Source: an uncultured Bacillota bacterium (GTDB lineage Bacteria; Bacillota; Clostridia; Peptostreptococcales; Anaerovoracaceae). Taken from it: a DNA stretch of 6,648 bases. A program made the position numbers and the translations under genes. Where the stretch lies: positions 1-6,648 of the forward strand of contig CASEFF010000015.1 of assembly GCA_949287115.1 (NCBI GenBank), given 5' to 3'. This document shows positions 1 to 6,592 of this stretch, piece after piece; position 1 is the stretch's first letter, and every line of letters starts with the position of its first letter. A model generated the notes under the pieces. That model was not told the origin of the DNA, searched no databases, and saw nothing but the letters and a program-made list of their open reading frames with translations.

Positions 1-210
1 CTTTCTCCGATAGAGATCAAAAAATCGGCGTCGCCGGGCAAGACCGCCATTAAAAACTTCAAGGTATTGGAACCCGTTACCAGGGAACCGGCTTTCGGAG
101 GGTTGGAGTCTTTGAAGGTCGAAATTGGTACCGGAAGTGTGGTCTGCATGGCAAACGATCTGCTGCCGGTGGACGAAAAGAACTGGTATGTACCGGTTTG
201 GCTCATTTAA
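1..210 (+). CDS. C-terminal fragment of an unrecognised protein (5' truncated by window edge)
   Basis: Frame 1 is open from the first base to a TAA at 208-210 and gives 69 residues; the start lies outside the window. The fragment is soluble-looking, mixed beta-type sequence rich in Lys, Glu, Val and Pro. It has no transmembrane segment, no Cys pair and no motif I recognise, and ends in an aromatic/hydrophobic tail (NWYVPVWLI). It runs in the same direction as the downstream ATPase, but that gene has its own strong promoter starting 20 bp after this stop, so the two are probably separate transcription units. No hairpin terminator is evident after the stop. I assign no function. The uninterrupted frame and the clean stop before a promoter support it being a real gene end, but the coding call is only moderately secure. 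Confidence 0.55.
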   Translation, partial: LSPIEIKKSASPGKTAIKNFKVLEPVTREPAFGGLESLKVEIGTGSVVCMANDLLPVDEKNWYVPVWLI

Positions 211-230
211 TCGGTAAAAGTCCCTCCCTA

Positions 231-259
231 TTGACAAGGGATACCCCTATGGGTATAAT
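231..259 (+). promoter_or_regulatory. Consensus sigma70/sigmaA-type promoter for the P1B-ATPase gene
   Basis: TTGACA at 231-236 and TATAAT at 254-259 both match the consensus exactly, with an ideal 17-bp spacer. Transcription would be expected to start near 266, leaving a leader of about 109 nt before the ATG at 375. Such a strong core promoter normally needs tight repression, and the spacer and start region carry the two inverted repeats annotated separately. The leader is A-rich and purine-rich (about 288-310), and I see no riboswitch-like structure in it. Confidence 0.85.
241..256. promoter_or_regulatory. CsoR-family-like operator 1, inside the promoter spacer
   Basis: The site reads ATACCC-CTAT-GGGTAT: perfect 6-bp inverted arms around a 4-bp centre. 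It fills most of the -35/-10 spacer and overlaps the first three bases of the -10 box. AT-flanked C/G tracts in inverted repeat are typical of operators of the CsoR/RcnR/InrS/CstR family of small helical repressors, which commonly control metal exporters. Bound repressor here would block RNA polymerase. The family assignment is inferred from the motif; no repressor gene is visible in the window. Confidence 0.7.
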
Positions 260-265
260 ATACAC

Positions 266-281
266 ATACCCCCATGGGTAT
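266..281. promoter_or_regulatory. CsoR-family-like operator 2, at the predicted transcription start
   Basis: The site reads ATACCC-CCAT-GGGTAT, with the same two arms as operator 1 and a centre-to-centre distance of 25 bp. It covers the expected transcription start and the first transcribed bases. Identical arms in two independent positions make chance unlikely. The 25-bp spacing is about 2.4 helical turns, so two bound repressors would not sit exactly on the same DNA face. Confidence 0.68.
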
Positions 282-374
282 ATCGTCGAAAAACAAAAAA
301 GAAAAATAATATGTTTATAAGATGAAAAACGTCGGGCAGGAAGTCGGAAGCCGGGCGGAAAACGGGAGAGGGAC

Positions 375-2255
375 ATGGACAGGATCATCGAAAAAGTTGA
401 ATGGTTTATGGATCTGGGCGGGACGAAGAAGGATATCGGACTGCTGGTGATATCGGGCATCGCGCTTATAGTGAGCATCTTCGATCTGATACCGATGCCA
501 TTTGATGCGGCATGGGTAGCCATAATATTATGCGGTATCCCCATCATAGTGGAGGCCATCATAGGACTCATAACGGAATTCGATATAAAGGCTGACGTGC
601 TGGTATCCATGGCACTGATAGCGGCCGTGCTCATCGGTGAGGATTTCGCCGCAGGCGAAGTGGCTTTCATAATGCAGATAGGCGGACTGCTCGAAGAGCT
701 GACCGTAGCCAAAGCGAGAGCCGGTATAGAAAAGCTCGTCCACCTCACCCCGCAGACGGCGAGGATAATAAGCGGAGGCGAGGAGCGGATAATAGATGCC
801 GGACATGTAAAGGTAGGAGACATCCTCCGCGTGCTGCCGGGCGAAACGGTGCCGGTGGACGGAGTGATAACAGCGGGGCAGACGTCCGTGGATCAGGCGG
901 TCATGACGGGAGAATCCCTGCCTGTTGACAAAGGGACGGGCGATGAGGTATCCAGCGGAACGGTGAACCGTTTCGGTGCGTTTGAAATGAGAGCAACGAA
1001 GGTGGGCGAGGACAGCTCCATACAGCGCATGATAAAGCTGGTGCAGTCGGCTGACGCCGGAAAGGCGAAGATCGTCAGCATAGCTGACAGGTGGGCGACG
1101 TGGATCGTCGTGATAGCACTGACGGCGGCAGCCGTGACATGGGCCGTATCGGGAGAGATAATAAGGGCCGTGACGATACTCGTAGTGTTCTGTCCATGCG
1201 CTCTTGTCCTTGCAACGCCTACGGCAATAATGGCAGCCATAGGGAATGCCACGAAGCACGGTTTCCTTGTAAAGGAAGGCGATGCGCTGGAGCGGCTGGC
1301 GCGGGTAAAGAAGATAACGTTCGACAAGACGGGCACTCTCACTTACGGGACGCCGGAAGTGACGGAAGTGAAAAGCATCGCACCGGGAATAGGCGACGGC
1401 GAGCTTTATGCCATGGTCGCTGCCGCGGAGCGGTTTTCGGAGCACCCGTTGGGCAAGGCGATATTCTCGTGCTGCAAACGCGACGGCCGTGATGTGGCTA
1501 TGGCGGAGGATTTCAAGATGATACCGGGACAGGGCGTGAAGGCCTCAGTGAAAGGAAGGAGCGTAGCTGCCGGAAACATGAAGCTGATATCATCGGAAGG
1601 GATAACGATATCTGCGGATATGGCGAAAACGGCAGGCAGCCGTATATCGAAGGGCGGCACCGTGATATACGTTTCCGTAGACGGTGAAATGGCAGGTTAT
1701 ATCGTTCTGTCCGATACGGTTAGAAAAGAGAGCCGCGGGATGATAGAAAGTCTCAGGAATCTGAATGTGGAACCGGTGCTTTTGACGGGAGACAACGGAA
1801 ATGCCGCCGGAAACATAGCCGGACAGCTGGCGATAAGCGAGGTACATTCAAACTGTATGCCGGAGGACAAGCTGAAAGACATCGCCGCGTATCAGGCGGA
1901 CGGTCAGGACGTATGCATGATAGTCGACGGTATAAACGATGCGCCGGCTCTGAAGAAGGCGAACGTGGGCATCGCCATGGGCGGCGTAGGCAGCGATATA
2001 GCGGTGGATGCGGCGGACATCGCTCTCGTGGATGACGAGATAAAGGAGCTGCCGCATCTCGTGGCGCTGGCAAAGCGCATGATGGTGACGATAAAGATAA
2101 ACCTGTCCTTTTCCATGGGTCTGAATTTCCTTGCGATAGTGCTTGCCATAACGGGTCTGATGGGTCCCGTTGTGGGCGCTCTCGTCCACAATGCAGGCTC
2201 GGTGCTCGTCATAATAAATTCGGCTCTGCTGCTGAAGTGGAAGCGGCGTCGCTGA
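375..2255 (+). CDS. P1B-type heavy-metal-translocating ATPase without N-terminal metal-binding domain
   Basis: A 626-residue membrane pump that probably uses ATP to export a transition-metal ion. Visible parts: four N-terminal membrane segments between about residues 20 and 105; actuator domain with TGES at 178-181; membrane segment with the CPC metal motif at 273-275; phosphorylation motif DKTGT from Asp317; nucleotide domain with SEHP (His357), GQG at 385-387 and GN at 400-401; TGDN at 471-474; hinge motif at 515-524; and two C-terminal membrane segments. There is no HMA/CxxC domain before the first segment. Asn584 and the HNAGS stretch (605-609) replace the Tyr-Asn and Met...Ser-Ser signature of copper pumps and the Lys...Asp-x-Gly of Zn/Cd/Pb pumps; from memory they resemble mycobacterial CtpC. 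The metal is therefore left open. The hinge reads VDG instead of GDG. The ATG at 375 follows GGGAG at 364-368; no in-frame start lies between the upstream stop at 318-320 and this ATG. Confidence 0.93.
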   Translation: MDRIIEKVEWFMDLGGTKKDIGLLVISGIALIVSIFDLIPMPFDAAWVAIILCGIPIIVEAIIGLITEFDIKADVLVSMALIAAVLIGEDFAAGEVAFIMQIGGLLEELTVAKARAGIEKLVHLTPQTARIISGGEERIIDAGHVKVGDILRVLPGETVPVDGVITAGQTSVDQAVMTGESLPVDKGTGDEVSSGTVNRFGAFEMRATKVGEDSSIQRMIKLVQSADAGKAKIVSIADRWATWIVVIALTAAAVTWAVSGEIIRAVTILVVFCPCALVLATPTAIMAAIGNATKHGFLVKEGDALERLARVKKITFDKTGTLTYGTPEVTEVKSIAPGIGDGELYAMVAAAERFSEHPLGKAIFSCCKRDGRDVAMAEDFKMIPGQGVKASVKGRSVAAGNMKLISSEGITISADMAKTAGSRISKGGTVIYVSVDGEMAGYIVLSDTVRKESRGMIESLRNLNVEPVLLTGDNGNAAGNIAGQLAISEVHSNCMPEDKLKDIAAYQADGQDVCMIVDGINDAPALKKANVGIAMGGVGSDIAVDAADIALVDDEIKELPHLVALAKRMMVTIKINLSFSMGLNFLAIVLAITGLMGPVVGALVHNAGSVLVIINSALLLKWKRRR

Positions 2256-2287
2256 ACGGGGTACCGGGACCTGATCCTGTGACATTG

Positions 2288-2334
2288 AAAGAGGGATGAC
2301 GATCCGGCGTACGGCCGGTGCGTCATCCCTCTTT
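2288..2334. terminator. Long hairpin between convergent genes, probable bidirectional terminator
   Basis: The arms at 2288-2301 and 2321-2334 are perfectly complementary over 14 bp (AAAGAGGGATGACG and its complement). Inside them a second 5-bp stem, CCGGC/GCCGG, closes a 5-nt loop, separated from the outer stem by a 2x2 internal loop. Each strand's 3' arm ends in CTCTTT, giving a short, imperfect U run in both directions. It lies 32 bp after the ATPase stop and 32 bp beyond the hydA stop on the other strand, the right place to end both convergent transcripts. The U tracts are short, so efficiency is uncertain. Confidence 0.8.
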
Positions 2335-2366
2335 GTCATTATCCTGATGTATGGGTGCTGTCAGGA

Positions 2367-4109
2367 TCAGTCTCTATAATTGTTCCTAGGCGTATAGTGG
2401 GTATGGAGCAGCTGGTGTGCCTTGCTGCCGTTGGCCATACCGAGGAAGTTCTTGTACAGTTTCTTTACGGCAGGGTTGTTGTGGGATTTTCTCACGTAGG
2501 TGTTCCTGTCTTCCCTGTAAAGACCTTTCGCTCTCTCGGCCTTTATATCCACCCAGTTTCTTACGTCGGAAAGCTGGAGAGGCTGACCTCCGCCGTTTAT
2601 GCAGCCGCCCGGACATGCCATGATCTCGATGAAGTGGAATTCCTCGCCTGCTTTTACGGCGTCCATCAGTTTTCTGGCGTTGCCGAGGCCGTGGGCTACG
2701 GCGGCTCTGATATTGAGGTCATTTATCTTTATGGTTGCTATCTTGATGCCTTCAAGTCCTCGCACGTCTTCATACTCGAAATTGTCTGCGGAGCTTCCCG
2801 TAAGTATATCGGAAACGGTCCTGAGGGCGGCTTCCATGACTCCGCCTGTCGTACCGAATATGACTCCGGCTCCCGAAGCGCCCCCGAACGGAGCGTCGAA
2901 GTCGCTGTCTCCCAGATCAGGGAAGTCTATTCCCGAGTCGTATATCATGGTGCCCAGCTCACGTGTCGTTATGACTATATCCACATCGGCGTGACCGTCC
3001 ACCTGCATCTCCGGTCTGCCTGCTTCGAACTTCTTGGCAGTGCAAGGCATCACGGAAACAACTACGATATCTTCGGGATCTATGCCGTTCTGTTCGGCGT
3101 AATACGTCTTGAGTATGGCTCCGAACATCTGATGCGGCGATTTGCACGTCGACAGATTGTCCAGCATATCCGGATAATTATGCTCGCAGAACTTGATCCA
3201 TCCCGGTGAACACGACGTTATGAGCGGGAGCTTGCCGCCGCCCCTTATCCTGTCTATCAGTTCGGCGCCTTCTTCCATTATTGTCAGGTCGGCACCGGTA
3301 TCGGTGTCGAACACCTTGTCGAAGCCCAGCATCTTCAGAGCCGTGACCATCTTTCCGGTGACAGGTGTGCCGATAGGCATATCGAAGTCCTCTCCCAATG
3401 CCACTCTTACGGCAGGGGCTGTCTGGGCGATGACGTGCTTTTTCGGGTCGTATATTGCCTCCCATACCCTGTCGATATCGCTCTTTTCATGGAGAGCGGC
3501 TACAGGACATACGTTTATACACTGTCCGCAGTTGACACAAGGTGTATCCTTGAGGGACATGTTGAACGGTGAGGCGATCTGCGTGTTGAATCCTCTGTTG
3601 ACGACGTCGATGACTCCTACGGTCTGTATGTTCTTGCAGACGCTGACGCATCTTCTGCACAGTATGCACTTGTTCGGGTCGCGTACTATGGAAGGTCCTA
3701 TATCCAGCGGCAGCTTTTTGCTCTCGCCTTCAAATCTAACTTCGCCTACCGACAGCTTGTTGGCCAGAGCCTGGAGCTCACAGTCCATCCAGCTTCTGGA
3801 ACACGTCTGACATCTGGCGTTGTGATTGGAGAGTATCAGCTCGAGGTTCACCTTTCTGGCTTCCATTACCTTAGGCGTGTGAGTGAACACTTCCATGCCC
3901 TCCGATACGGGGTGGACACAGGCAGCCTGCAGGGCTTTGGCGCCCTTTACCTCGACGACGCACATACGGCAGCAGCCGATCTCGCTTATATCCTTGAGGA
4001 AGCACAGGGTGGGTATTGTTATGTTTACCTCTTTGGCAGCCTCCAGTACCGTGTAGTTTTCCGGTACGTACAGGTTTATACCATCTATCGTGATGTTTAC
4101 TTTATTCAT
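2367..4109 (-). CDS. hydA: [FeFe]-hydrogenase catalytic subunit HydA/HndD-type
   Basis: The 580-residue subunit that forms or oxidises H2 at the H-cluster of a cytoplasmic NAD(H)-linked complex. In order: an N-terminal [2Fe-2S] domain (Cys36, 47, 50, 64); a His-Cys [4Fe-4S] motif (His96, Cys100, 103, 110); two ferredoxin-type clusters (Cys148/151/154/158 and 191/194/197/201); then H-cluster motifs TSCSPGW (298-304), MPCTAKKFE (from 354) and EIMACPGGCINGGGQP (from 495; Cys499, Cys503). The C-terminal small-subunit-like tail (KSHNNP, HQLLHTHY) is present. Length matches CpI and HndD types; the extra C-terminal cluster domain of Thermotoga HydA is absent. I chose ATG at 4109 over an in-frame GTG at 4127 because the strong AAGGAGG (4118-4124) lies between them, 8 nt before the ATG. 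It begins 19 nt after hydB. Odd points: Ser301 in the first H-cluster motif and six rather than five residues between Cys103 and Cys110. The stop is TGA at 2367-2369. Confidence 0.96.
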   Translation of the reverse strand: MNKVNITIDGINLYVPENYTVLEAAKEVNITIPTLCFLKDISEIGCCRMCVVEVKGAKALQAACVHPVSEGMEVFTHTPKVMEARKVNLELILSNHNARCQTCSRSWMDCELQALANKLSVGEVRFEGESKKLPLDIGPSIVRDPNKCILCRRCVSVCKNIQTVGVIDVVNRGFNTQIASPFNMSLKDTPCVNCGQCINVCPVAALHEKSDIDRVWEAIYDPKKHVIAQTAPAVRVALGEDFDMPIGTPVTGKMVTALKMLGFDKVFDTDTGADLTIMEEGAELIDRIRGGGKLPLITSCSPGWIKFCEHNYPDMLDNLSTCKSPHQMFGAILKTYYAEQNGIDPEDIVVVSVMPCTAKKFEAGRPEMQVDGHADVDIVITTRELGTMIYDSGIDFPDLGDSDFDAPFGGASGAGVIFGTTGGVMEAALRTVSDILTGSSADNFEYEDVRGLEGIKIATIKINDLNIRAAVAHGLGNARKLMDAVKAGEEFHFIEIMACPGGCINGGGQPLQLSDVRNWVDIKAERAKGLYREDRNTYVRKSHNNPAVKKLYKNFLGMANGSKAHQLLHTHYTPRNNYRD

Positions 4110-4117
4110 GTTACAGG

Positions 4118-4124
4118 CCTCCTT
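4118..4124 (-). promoter_or_regulatory. Ribosome binding site that fixes the hydA start
   Basis: On the minus strand AAGGAGG sits 8 nt before the ATG at 4109-4107, in the short gap after the hydB stop (4129-4131). An in-frame GTG at 4127 would place this site inside the coding region and add six residues (MKEACN) that precede the normal family beginning, a ferredoxin-like beta strand. The site therefore argues for the 580-residue protein. Confidence 0.85.
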
Positions 4125-4128
4125 CACA

Positions 4129-6015
4129 TTACGCGTTCTTCATGATTGACTTGAACGGACATTTTTCCATGCAGACGCCGCACTTTATGCACTTGTCCTG
4201 ATCGATAACGAACGGAGTATCCTTGTCGCCGGATATGGCGCCGACAGGACAGTTTTTCTTACAAATGCTGCAGCGTTTGCAGATGCTGTCGAATATGACG
4301 TACTGTACCATGGATTTACATACGCCCGCAGGACATTTTTTGTCGACCACGTGAGCCATGTATTCGTCACGGAAATACCTCATGGTGGAAAGTACCGGAT
4401 TAGGGGCCGTTTGACCGAGTCCGCAGAGGGCCGAGGCTTTTATGTTCTTTGCCAGTATTTCCAGTTTTTCAAGGTCTTCCACCTGTCCCTTACCTTCCGT
4501 GATCCTGGTGACGATCTCCAGCATCCTCTTCGTACCGATCCTGCAAGGAGGACATTTACCGCATGATTCATCGACGGTGAACTCGAGGAAGAACTTGGCA
4601 AGATCGACCATGCAGGTATCCTCGTCCATGACGATGAGACCTCCCGAACCCATCATGGATCCCAGCGCTATCAGCGAATCGTAGTCTATAGGTGTATCCA
4701 GCTCCGAAGCAGGTATGCAGCCTCCCGACGGTCCGCCTGTCTGAGCTGCCTTGAATTCCTTGCCGTTAGGTATGCCGCCGCCTATATCGTATATTATCTC
4801 GCGGAGGGTAGTACCCATAGGGATCTCCACAAGGCCCGTATTGTTTATCTTGCCGCCGACAGCGAAGACCTTGGTGCCCTTCGACTTTTCGGTGCCTATG
4901 CTTGAGAACCATTCAGGACCCCTCAGGATTATCATAGGTATGTTGGCGTAGGTTTCGACGTTGTTCAGTATGGTAGGCTTGCCGAACAGACCCTTTACCG
5001 CAGGGAACGGAGGTCTCGGCTGAGGTTCTCCTCTGCGGCCTTCCACCGATGTCATGAGAGCCGTTTCCTCTCCGCATACGAAAGCGCCGGCGCCGAGTCT
5101 CACTTCAAGGTTGAAGTTGAATCCCGTGCCGAATATGTCCCTGCCGAGGAGACCGTATTCCTGTGCCTGCTCTATGGCGATGGAAAGCCTTTCCACGGCG
5201 ATAGGGTATTCGGCTCTGACGTATACGTAGCCCTGGTCTGCTCCGATGGCGTATCCTGCGATGGCCATGGCTTCTATGACCGAATGCGGGTCGCCTTCAA
5301 GGACCGATCTGTCCATGAACGCTCCCGGGTCGCCTTCGTCGGCGTTACAACAGACGTACTTCTGAGCCACCTGCTGATCCGCGGCGAAGCTCCATTTTAC
5401 TCCCGTAGGGAATCCGCCGCCGCCTCTTCCCCTGAGGCCGGATGCCTTTACGGTGTCGATGACGTCTTCCGGCTCCATTTCGGTGAGGACCTTTTCGAGA
5501 GCCGAATAGCCGTCTCTGGCGATGTATTCATCTATGTTTTCAGGATTTATGGCGCCGCAGTTTCTTAGAGCGACACGCATCTGCTTTGAAAAGAAGTCGA
5601 CGTTTTCAAGGGCGTTGGATATCTCCTCGGCTTCCTTGTCTCCGGCGAGGAGCCTTCTTACGGGTTCGCCGTTCTTCACGTGGCTTTCGAATATCTCATT
5701 GACATCTTCCGGCTGTACCAGGGTGTACATGATGTGCTCCGGATAGAACATCATTATAGGGCCTTCTGCGCAGAGACCGAAGCAGCCGGTCTTTACGACC
5801 TTCACGTCGTCTTCCATCTTGTGGATCTTTATGAGACTTTCGAGTCCGTCTATTATCTTCATGGAGTTTGAGGAAGTGCATCCCGTTCCTCCGCAGACCA
5901 TGATGTGCATCTTTCCGCCTGCCGCTGTCGGTTTGGCGTGTTTGTCGACACGTATCATCAGGTCGGCCTGTTTCTCTTTTCTTATCCTATCGATATCTGA
6001 AATGCTCTTTATCAT
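4129..6015 (-). CDS. hydB: NADH-binding flavoprotein subunit of the hydrogenase (HydB/HndC, NuoF-like)
   Basis: A 628-residue diaphorase subunit that exchanges electrons between NAD(H), FMN and iron-sulfur clusters and passes them to HydA. Domains: thioredoxin-like [2Fe-2S] domain with Cys41, 46, 78 and 82; NuoF core with the FMN-binding glycine-rich GRGGGGFPTGVKW (196-208), the nucleotide-site CNADEGDPGAF (from 223) and GAGAFVCGEETAL (308-320); SLBB region around 380-440; [4Fe-4S] site from ESCGKCPPC (Cys485, 488, 491) with Cys531; a CPAGVC pair (561, 566); and two C-terminal ferredoxin clusters (Cys579/582/585/589 and 609/612/615/619). This fused architecture is that of HydB in HydABC complexes, not of plain NuoF. 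AGGAGG at 6023-6028 lies 7 nt before the ATG, and the ATG overlaps the hydC stop in ATGA, suggesting translational coupling. All expected cluster ligands appear intact. Confidence 0.96.
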   Translation of the reverse strand: MIKSISDIDRIRKEKQADLMIRVDKHAKPTAAGGKMHIMVCGGTGCTSSNSMKIIDGLESLIKIHKMEDDVKVVKTGCFGLCAEGPIMMFYPEHIMYTLVQPEDVNEIFESHVKNGEPVRRLLAGDKEAEEISNALENVDFFSKQMRVALRNCGAINPENIDEYIARDGYSALEKVLTEMEPEDVIDTVKASGLRGRGGGGFPTGVKWSFAADQQVAQKYVCCNADEGDPGAFMDRSVLEGDPHSVIEAMAIAGYAIGADQGYVYVRAEYPIAVERLSIAIEQAQEYGLLGRDIFGTGFNFNLEVRLGAGAFVCGEETALMTSVEGRRGEPQPRPPFPAVKGLFGKPTILNNVETYANIPMIILRGPEWFSSIGTEKSKGTKVFAVGGKINNTGLVEIPMGTTLREIIYDIGGGIPNGKEFKAAQTGGPSGGCIPASELDTPIDYDSLIALGSMMGSGGLIVMDEDTCMVDLAKFFLEFTVDESCGKCPPCRIGTKRMLEIVTRITEGKGQVEDLEKLEILAKNIKASALCGLGQTAPNPVLSTMRYFRDEYMAHVVDKKCPAGVCKSMVQYVIFDSICKRCSICKKNCPVGAISGDKDTPFVIDQDKCIKCGVCMEKCPFKSIMKNA

Positions 6016-6521
6016 GAATCCACCTCCTGAAGGTTATCGAACTTGTCGATGATACCGTCGACATCGTCCGGCGACAGCTTGCCGAATACCTCGTCGTTGA
6101 CCGTGACTACGGGAGCGAGACCGCAGGCGCCTATGCATCTGCAGGCATCGAGGGAATAACGTCCGTCCTCGGTACATTCGCCCACGTCTATGGAAAGTCT
6201 CGTCCTGAACTTGTCGAGGATCTCGTTGGCACCCTTGACGTAACATGCCGTACCCATGCAGACGTTTATCTGGTATTCGCCCTTAGGATTGGTCGAGAAC
6301 TGGGTGTAAAAGCTGACTACGCCGTACACTTCGGCGAGAGGGATATCGAGTTTTTCGGATATGTCGCGCTGAACTTCCAGAGGCAGATATCCGTATACCT
6401 CCTGCGCTTCATGGAGCACGGGAATGAGAGCGCCCTGAGTGTCTTTGTACTTGGCGATTATGGCATCGAGCTTTTCCGCCTTTTCCTTCGCGTCGGCACA
6501 AATGGTGCAGTTATTGCTCAT
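6012..6521 (-). CDS. hydC: Thioredoxin-like [2Fe-2S] subunit of the hydrogenase (HydC/HndA, NuoE-like)
   Basis: A 169-residue electron-transfer subunit, the usual partner of the NuoF-like protein. An N-terminal helical region (about 12-80, with VLHEAQEVYGYLP and EVYGVVSFYTQF) is followed by a thioredoxin-fold ferredoxin domain with ligands Cys88, Cys93, Cys129 and Cys133; the spacing C-x4-C-x35-C-x3-C is the family pattern. An extra Cys127 directly precedes the third ligand, and Cys5/Cys8 form a pair at the N-terminus with no assigned role. It is the first gene of the operon. The ATG at 6521 has AAAGGAG (6528-6534) 6 nt upstream. Its TGA overlaps the hydB start as ATGA. Length and motifs are normal for HydC/NuoE. 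Confidence 0.95.
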   Translation of the reverse strand: MSNNCTICADAKEKAEKLDAIIAKYKDTQGALIPVLHEAQEVYGYLPLEVQRDISEKLDIPLAEVYGVVSFYTQFSTNPKGEYQINVCMGTACYVKGANEILDKFRTRLSIDVGECTEDGRYSLDACRCIGACGLAPVVTVNDEVFGKLSPDDVDGIIDKFDNLQEVDS

Positions 6522-6592
6522 GCAAAACTCCTTTCTTTTTCTGCTTTGTAAAATTTAGACAATTCCGAGTAAAATAATTATTCACATAATAC

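Noticed and set aside
225..241. TCCCT/AGGGA hairpin overlapping the -35 as a terminator of the upstream gene
   Set aside because: Only five base pairs with a 7-nt loop and no following U tract; more simply part of the C/G-tract-rich operator region.
322..450. Short plus-strand frame starting ATG at 322 (MKNVGQEVG...) overlapping the ATPase start
   Set aside because: No good ribosome binding site precedes it, it overlaps the ATPase start out of frame, and its product has no recognisable feature.
528..1445. 305-codon open frame on the minus strand opposite the P1B-ATPase
   Set aside because: The plus strand encodes all conserved ATPase motifs; the antisense translation is rich in Arg, His and Tyr, as expected of a shadow frame.
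2355..3209. 284-codon open frame on the plus strand opposite hydA
   Set aside because: It lies entirely antisense to the end of a clearly conserved hydA, shows no recognisable domain, and similar long shadow frames occur opposite the other genes here.
4110..4128. Separate promoter between hydB and hydA
   Set aside because: The gap is only 19 nt and is occupied by the hydA ribosome binding site; no promoter elements are seen there.
6563..6592. Possible Rex (NADH-sensing repressor) operator near the hyd start point
   Set aside because: A TGTGAA half-site on the minus strand is present next to an AT-rich centre, but the opposite half (TTTTAC) fits the TTCACA arm poorly at the required spacing. 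Rex control is plausible biologically but not supported by this match.
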